Source: Desulfosarcina sp. (GTDB lineage Bacteria > Desulfobacterota > Desulfobacteria > Desulfobacterales > Desulfosarcinaceae). Taken from it: a stretch of DNA of 10,251 nt. The stretch's first letter is position 1, and the number at the start of each line of letters is the position of its first letter. Below the pieces are notes generated by a model. The model worked only from the letters and a program-made list of their open reading frames with translations, made no database searches and was not told where the DNA came from. A program made the translations under genes and the position numbers. Shown piece by piece: positions 7,529 to 10,251 of the stretch. Where the stretch lies: contig DAOWNV010000077.1 of the NCBI GenBank assembly GCA_030642405.1, positions 1 through 10,251 of the forward strand, given 5' to 3'.

Positions 7529-7556
7529 GGCGGTGTAAGCCCCCCCTACAGCCGCC
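7529..7556. promoter_or_regulatory. GC-rich inverted repeat over the predicted mutase transcription start
   Basis: The plus strand reads GGCGGTGTA (7529-7537), a nine-base C-rich loop, then TACA, one bulged G, and CCGCC (7547-7556). This gives nine pairs with one bulge. It begins next to the -10 box at 7557-7562 and covers the expected +1 near 7550. No T-tract follows on either side, so it does not look like a terminator. It could be a second operator; in transcripts reading through from tetR it could also form a leader hairpin. Its function is an inference. Confidence 0.5.
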
Positions 7557-7585
7557 AATATAGTTATGACTCTATTTTACGTAAA
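7557..7585 (-). promoter_or_regulatory. Sigma70-like promoter of the mutase operon
   Basis: On the minus strand TTTACG (7585-7580) is followed after exactly 17 bases by TATATT (7562-7557). That is four of six and five of six matches to the consensus boxes at ideal spacing. Transcription would begin near 7550, giving a leader of about 65 nt before the mutase ATG. It lies just after the tetR stop, so the metabolic genes can be expressed separately from the regulator. Confidence 0.6.
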
Positions 7586-7587
7586 AT
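7574..7587. promoter_or_regulatory. Perfect 14-bp palindrome overlapping the -35 box, candidate TetR operator
   Basis: ATTTTACGTAAAAT is identical on both strands and contains the whole -35 hexamer of the mutase promoter. A protein bound here would block RNA polymerase. The gene immediately upstream encodes a TetR-family regulator, and such proteins bind short palindromes as dimers. That this regulator binds this site is an inference. Confidence 0.6.
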
Positions 7588-7590
7588 TAT

Positions 7591-8232
7591 CTATAAGCCA
7601 TCATTTTCCGGGTTGGAGATGGCCCTCCAAATCATTTCAAAAAGGGTGGTTGCCTGATCGGTCAATTGTCCCTTATGCCCACGGCAGATCCACATGGTGA
7701 AGGCGCGTTGTACGGATCCTAGCATGAAGTCCAGTAAAATACCTGCACGCACATGAGGATTGAGCTGTCCCTCTTTTTGACCTTTCCGCATCACCTCAAG
7801 GTACATGTTAATCATTTTCTTTTGTTTGAACGTTTCGTCGTTCATCCAGGTGTTCATGGGAAGGGTCATAAAGATGATCTTTGCAAATCCCTGGTTGCGT
7901 TCGTAATAGTCCAGTTGGAGCCAAAGTACCTTACGCATTTTTTCTCTCAGGTCTTCTATTCCCTGAAGATGGTCGTAAATGCGGTCTGTCAATTTTCCCA
8001 ACCAGACATCCACAAAAGCAAAAACCAGACGCTCTTTCGACCCGTAATGCTTATAAATGGTGGAGAAGCTGACGCCCGCCCGATTTGCCACGTCACGAAT
8101 ATTGGCCTTATGGAAATCGGAATGGGAGAAAATATCTAAAACAGCCTGTTCCAGCCGTTTATGTACTTCGGGTTTCAATGGTGTGAACATTGTTATAGTT
8201 GTGCCAATATTGTTGCGTTGCTGATGGACCAT
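7591..8232 (-). CDS. TetR-family transcriptional regulator, probable local regulator of the mutase operon
   Basis: Seen: 213 residues from ATG at 8232. The TetR DNA-binding domain is at about 27-73, with the helix-turn-helix around 44-63 (IRDVANRAGVSFSTIYKHYG). The rest is the all-helical ligand/dimer domain, including LLDFMLGSVQRAF. The length is typical. The start is uncertain: neither ATG 8232 nor the in-frame ATG 8190 (213 or 199 residues) has a clear Shine-Dalgarno site, and both leave the HTH intact. Context: same strand and directly upstream of the mutase operon, with a promoter-overlapping palindrome 3 bp past its stop. Inference: it represses or tunes the operon in response to a pathway ligand, plausibly an acyl-CoA as in TetR regulators of fatty acid use, but the ligand cannot be read from sequence. 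Confidence 0.88.
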   Translation of the reverse strand: MVHQQRNNIGTTITMFTPLKPEVHKRLEQAVLDIFSHSDFHKANIRDVANRAGVSFSTIYKHYGSKERLVFAFVDVWLGKLTDRIYDHLQGIEDLREKMRKVLWLQLDYYERNQGFAKIIFMTLPMNTWMNDETFKQKKMINMYLEVMRKGQKEGQLNPHVRAGILLDFMLGSVQRAFTMWICRGHKGQLTDQATTLFEMIWRAISNPENDGL

Positions 8233-8578
8233 AGGAGTCGTTACAAAAATGGTAATTTACTTTGTTTAATTAAATTAAATAGTTAATTTTGCCAAACTTT
8301 TGAGCAACAAAACTGATTAATTGCTTAAAATATTATTATCTAATTGAGATAACAATAAAAAATAATATATGATAACATGTTTTTTGGGCTTAAGAGTAAC
8401 AATGTTATGCTTTGCCTCTTTAAAATGGCTGTCAATCCTCTGTCAAGATATTTTTTATAAATGAAAATCATTTTTTAAAAGATTTGGTGACAAGAGGGTA
8501 CAGAGGTAAAAATATGTTGTGATTGTGGTTCTCCTGTGGCAGAAAAGCAGCTTCAAATTTCTTTGATGAACTATAATT
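8233..8578. other. AT-rich divergent intergenic region between tetR and queA
   Basis: These 346 bases must carry control signals for tetR (leftward) and queA (rightward). I see no RNA gene, no convincing open reading frame and no strong terminator. Elements seen: GATAACA at 8348-8354 and 8371-8377, AGTAACA at 8395-8401, and the small palindrome TAACAATGTTA at 8397-8407; GTAATTTAC at 8252-8260 just upstream of tetR; two TTGACA boxes on the minus strand (8446-8441 and 8435-8430), the first followed at 16 bases by TTTAAA as a possible -10; and weak plus-strand promoter-like boxes such as GTGACA (8487-8492). None is decisive alone. Confidence 0.5.
8418..8446 (-). promoter_or_regulatory. Possible leftward promoter with a doubled TTGACA box
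   Basis: The minus strand has a perfect -35 hexamer TTGACA at 8446-8441, then 16 bases, then TTTAAA at 8424-8419, a four of six -10 match. A second perfect TTGACA (8435-8430) follows 11 bp after the first. It would give tetR a leader of roughly 180 nt, which is long. The -10 is weak and the region is AT-rich, so this is tentative. Confidence 0.3.
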
Positions 8579-9640
8579 ATGTATACTCTCGATGATTATG
8601 ATTATCACTTGCCGGAGGGGTTGATTGCCCAAACACCGGTTGTAGAAAGGGATAGATCCCGATTGCTCCATTTGAATCGGGATGATGGAAAACTGACCCA
8701 CCGTACCTTTGTTGACATTGTCAACTTGCTTAGCCCTTCCGATATTATAGTTGTCAACGACACCCGTGTCATTCCTGGACGTTTGTATGGCCGAAAAGAG
8801 ACCGGTGGCAAAGCAGAACTTCTGATTCTCGACTATGGTGAAAAAAATGTCGATGAACGAAGCGATGTCAACGCTGTTTACCATTGTCTGATCAAGGCTT
8901 CAAAACAGGCTCGGGCAGGAACAAAAATTACCTTTTCCCAAGGGCTTGAAGCGGAGGTCCAGGATTTTTCAGATGGTATATATACCGTGAAATTTTCAGC
9001 ACGGGAATCTTTAGGCGCTCTTCTTGAAAGAATCGGCCATATGCCGTTGCCTCCCTATATAAAAAGGGAGGAGGCCCAACCTGATGAAACCGACCGGAAA
9101 AGGTATCAGACGGTTTATGCGCGAAAAGAAGGCGCCATTGCCGCCCCCACAGCCGGGTTGCACTTTACCCATGAAGTTTTATCGGATCTTCGTGAAAAAG
9201 GCGTGACCATTGCGAACATTACCCTTCATGTGGGATACGGTACGTTTGTACCGGTTCGGGTGGACGACATCCGTGATCACCGTATGCACCAGGAGTGGTA
9301 CACGATCTGTGAAGGAACAGCCCGACTGATCAACCAGGCCAAAGATGAAGGTCGTCGTGTTGTTGCAGTGGGGACCACCAGCGTTCGTACCTTGGAGTAT
9401 GCAACCGATCCCAGCGGAAATCTGGTATCGGGATGCGGCCGTTGCGACCTTTTTATCTATCCCGGTTATATGTTTAAAATGGTCGATGCCATAATCACTA
9501 ATTTTCACCTGCCACGCTCCACCTTACTCATGCTGGTTTCCGCCTTTGCAGGTCGTGAAAACATTCTTAATGCCTATGAAAAAGCTGTGAAGGCGCGGTA
9601 TCGCTTTTTTAGTTATGGGGATGCGATGGTAATTGAATAA
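8579..9640 (+). CDS. queA: S-adenosylmethionine:tRNA ribosyltransferase-isomerase
   Basis: Seen: 353 residues of normal length with QueA motifs in order: LPEGLIAQTP near the start, VNDTRV (59-64), AAPTAGLHFT (188-197), GYGTFVPVR (219-227), HRMHQEWY, GTTSVRTLE (265-273), and NFHLPRSTLLMLVSAF (308-323). Family: QueA moves the ribosyl part of S-adenosylmethionine onto preQ1 at tRNA position 34 to make epoxyqueuosine, in the cytoplasm. Start: ATG 8579 is the first in-frame start after a TGA at 8567 and aligns with the family N-terminus, yet there is no clear Shine-Dalgarno site. Context: transcribed away from the metabolic cluster and 35 nt ahead of tgt, which performs the preceding step, so the two form a queuosine operon. 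Confidence 0.97.
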   Translation: MYTLDDYDYHLPEGLIAQTPVVERDRSRLLHLNRDDGKLTHRTFVDIVNLLSPSDIIVVNDTRVIPGRLYGRKETGGKAELLILDYGEKNVDERSDVNAVYHCLIKASKQARAGTKITFSQGLEAEVQDFSDGIYTVKFSARESLGALLERIGHMPLPPYIKREEAQPDETDRKRYQTVYARKEGAIAAPTAGLHFTHEVLSDLREKGVTIANITLHVGYGTFVPVRVDDIRDHRMHQEWYTICEGTARLINQAKDEGRRVVAVGTTSVRTLEYATDPSGNLVSGCGRCDLFIYPGYMFKMVDAIITNFHLPRSTLLMLVSAFAGRENILNAYEKAVKARYRFFSYGDAMVIE

Positions 9641-9675
9641 CAATATAAATCAGTTACTTAAAACTTAACACTACG

Positions 9676-10251
9676 ATGACATTTGAACTTGAAAAAAAAT
9701 GTGGCAGTTCCCGTGCCGGTACATTCACTACCATGCACGGAAGTGTGAACACTCCTGTTTTTATGCCCGTCGGCACCCAGGCAACAGTCAAGGCTTTGAG
9801 CCCGGAAGAGGTCGAGGCGACAGGTGCTAAGATAATTTTGGGTAATACTTACCATCTTTATTTGCGGCCCGGATGTAAGATTATTGGCATGTTTGACGGC
9901 TTGCATCGGTTCATGAACTGGGAAAAGCCTATATTGACGGACAGCGGCGGTTTTCAGGTTTTTTCATTGGCAAAGCTGAGAAAACTTACGGAAGAGGGGT
10001 ATGCGTTCCAGTCTCACCTTGACGGCTCCCGACATCTGTTTACGCCTGAGAAATCCATCGAAGTGCAGATATGCCTGAATTCAGATATTCTCATGTGCCT
10101 GGATCAATGTCTGGAACATCCTGCTACCCACGAGCAGGCCATCGAGGCCCTTGAATTGACGACGCGTTGGGCTGCTCGGTGCAAAACCTTTTGGCGGGAG
10201 CAGACGGATTGTCAAAACAGTCTTTTCGGTATCGTCCAGGGGGGGATGTAC
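9676..10251 (+). CDS. tgt: tRNA-guanine transglycosylase (queuine tRNA-ribosyltransferase), 5' part; runs off the right edge
   Basis: Seen: 192 codons from ATG at 9676, too truncated at the window edge to show a stop. Motifs: NTPVFMPVGTQATVK, LGNTYHLYLRPG, LTDSGGFQVFSL with D89 (general acid/base position), and the substrate-recognition segment with D143, Q144 and C145, followed by FGIVQGG. Family: Tgt swaps guanine 34 of GUN-anticodon tRNAs for preQ1; the catalytic nucleophile Asp (near 264 in E. coli numbering) lies beyond the edge. Residue numbering matches E. coli Tgt closely without gaps. Start: no other in-frame start exists after TAA at 9646-9648, and again there is no good ribosome site. 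Odd: the usual Asp-Glu-Cys triplet reads Asp-Gln-Cys here. The 35-nt gap after queA implies co-transcription. Confidence 0.96.
   Translation, partial: MTFELEKKCGSSRAGTFTTMHGSVNTPVFMPVGTQATVKALSPEEVEATGAKIILGNTYHLYLRPGCKIIGMFDGLHRFMNWEKPILTDSGGFQVFSLAKLRKLTEEGYAFQSHLDGSRHLFTPEKSIEVQICLNSDILMCLDQCLEHPATHEQAIEALELTTRWAARCKTFWREQTDCQNSLFGIVQGGMY

Noticed and set aside
7485..7550. Cobalamin riboswitch in the mutase leader
   Set aside because: The predicted leader is only about 65 nt, too short for the B12 aptamer, and no B12-box-like sequence is seen.
8459..8477. AAATGA-AAA-TCATTT hairpin with a T run, possible terminator
   Set aside because: The stem is nearly all A and T, too weak for a rho-independent terminator, and no gene ends just before it on the plus strand.
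8572..8577. Perfect TATAAT just before the queA ATG
   Set aside because: Transcription would start inside the conserved coding region, and no -35 lies at the right distance, so it is likely chance in AT-rich DNA.
8468..8884. Minus-strand open frame of 138 codons at the start of queA
   Set aside because: It overlaps the conserved queA N-terminus in antisense, shows no family features and ends in AT-rich DNA.

Overview
The window looks like a moderate-GC chromosome segment from an anaerobic bacterium, most likely a Desulfobacterota lineage (sulfate reducer or syntroph). That placement is an inference. It rests on a cobalamin-dependent methylmalonyl-CoA route joined to a Propionibacterium-like transcarboxylase, and on the feel of the proteins; no marker gene is present to prove it.

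Minus strand, about 8232 down to 1: a TetR-family regulator, then a full-length methylmalonyl-CoA mutase, its GTPase chaperone MeaB (3 nt after the mutase stop), a 12S-type carboxyltransferase, a 69-residue OadG-tail-like small protein, a 5S-type pyruvate/oxaloacetate carboxyltransferase fused through an Ala/Pro linker to a biotin carrier domain, and the first 82 codons of succinyl-CoA synthetase beta (sucC), which runs off the left edge. Together they make a propionyl-CoA/succinyl-CoA interconversion module. The two carboxyltransferase halves and the carrier swap CO2 between methylmalonyl-CoA and pyruvate (or oxaloacetate and propionyl-CoA), the mutase interconverts methylmalonyl-CoA and succinyl-CoA, and sucC links succinyl-CoA to ATP. 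The direction (propionate oxidation or formation) cannot be read from DNA. No epimerase, biotin carboxylase or membrane sodium-pump subunit is visible here.

Regulation: the 107-bp gap between the regulator and the mutase holds a good sigma70-like promoter (TTTACG-17-TATATT) whose -35 lies inside a perfect 14-bp palindrome, plus a second GC-rich dyad over the predicted transcription start. This is the layout expected of local TetR control. A hairpin plus T-tract sits between the biotin-carrier gene and sucC, directly before the sucC ribosome site, so sucC may be partly insulated from the operon.

Plus strand, 8579 to the right edge: queA and the 5' part of tgt, two enzymes of queuosine tRNA modification, apparently one operon and unrelated to the metabolic cluster. 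A 346-bp AT-rich divergent region separates the two blocks.

Most of the window is recognisable metabolism. The parts worth a second look are the tetR-mutase control region, the small OadG-tail-like protein, the fused 5S-carrier subunit, and the terminator placed against sucC. I see no mobile element, CRISPR array, tRNA or rRNA.
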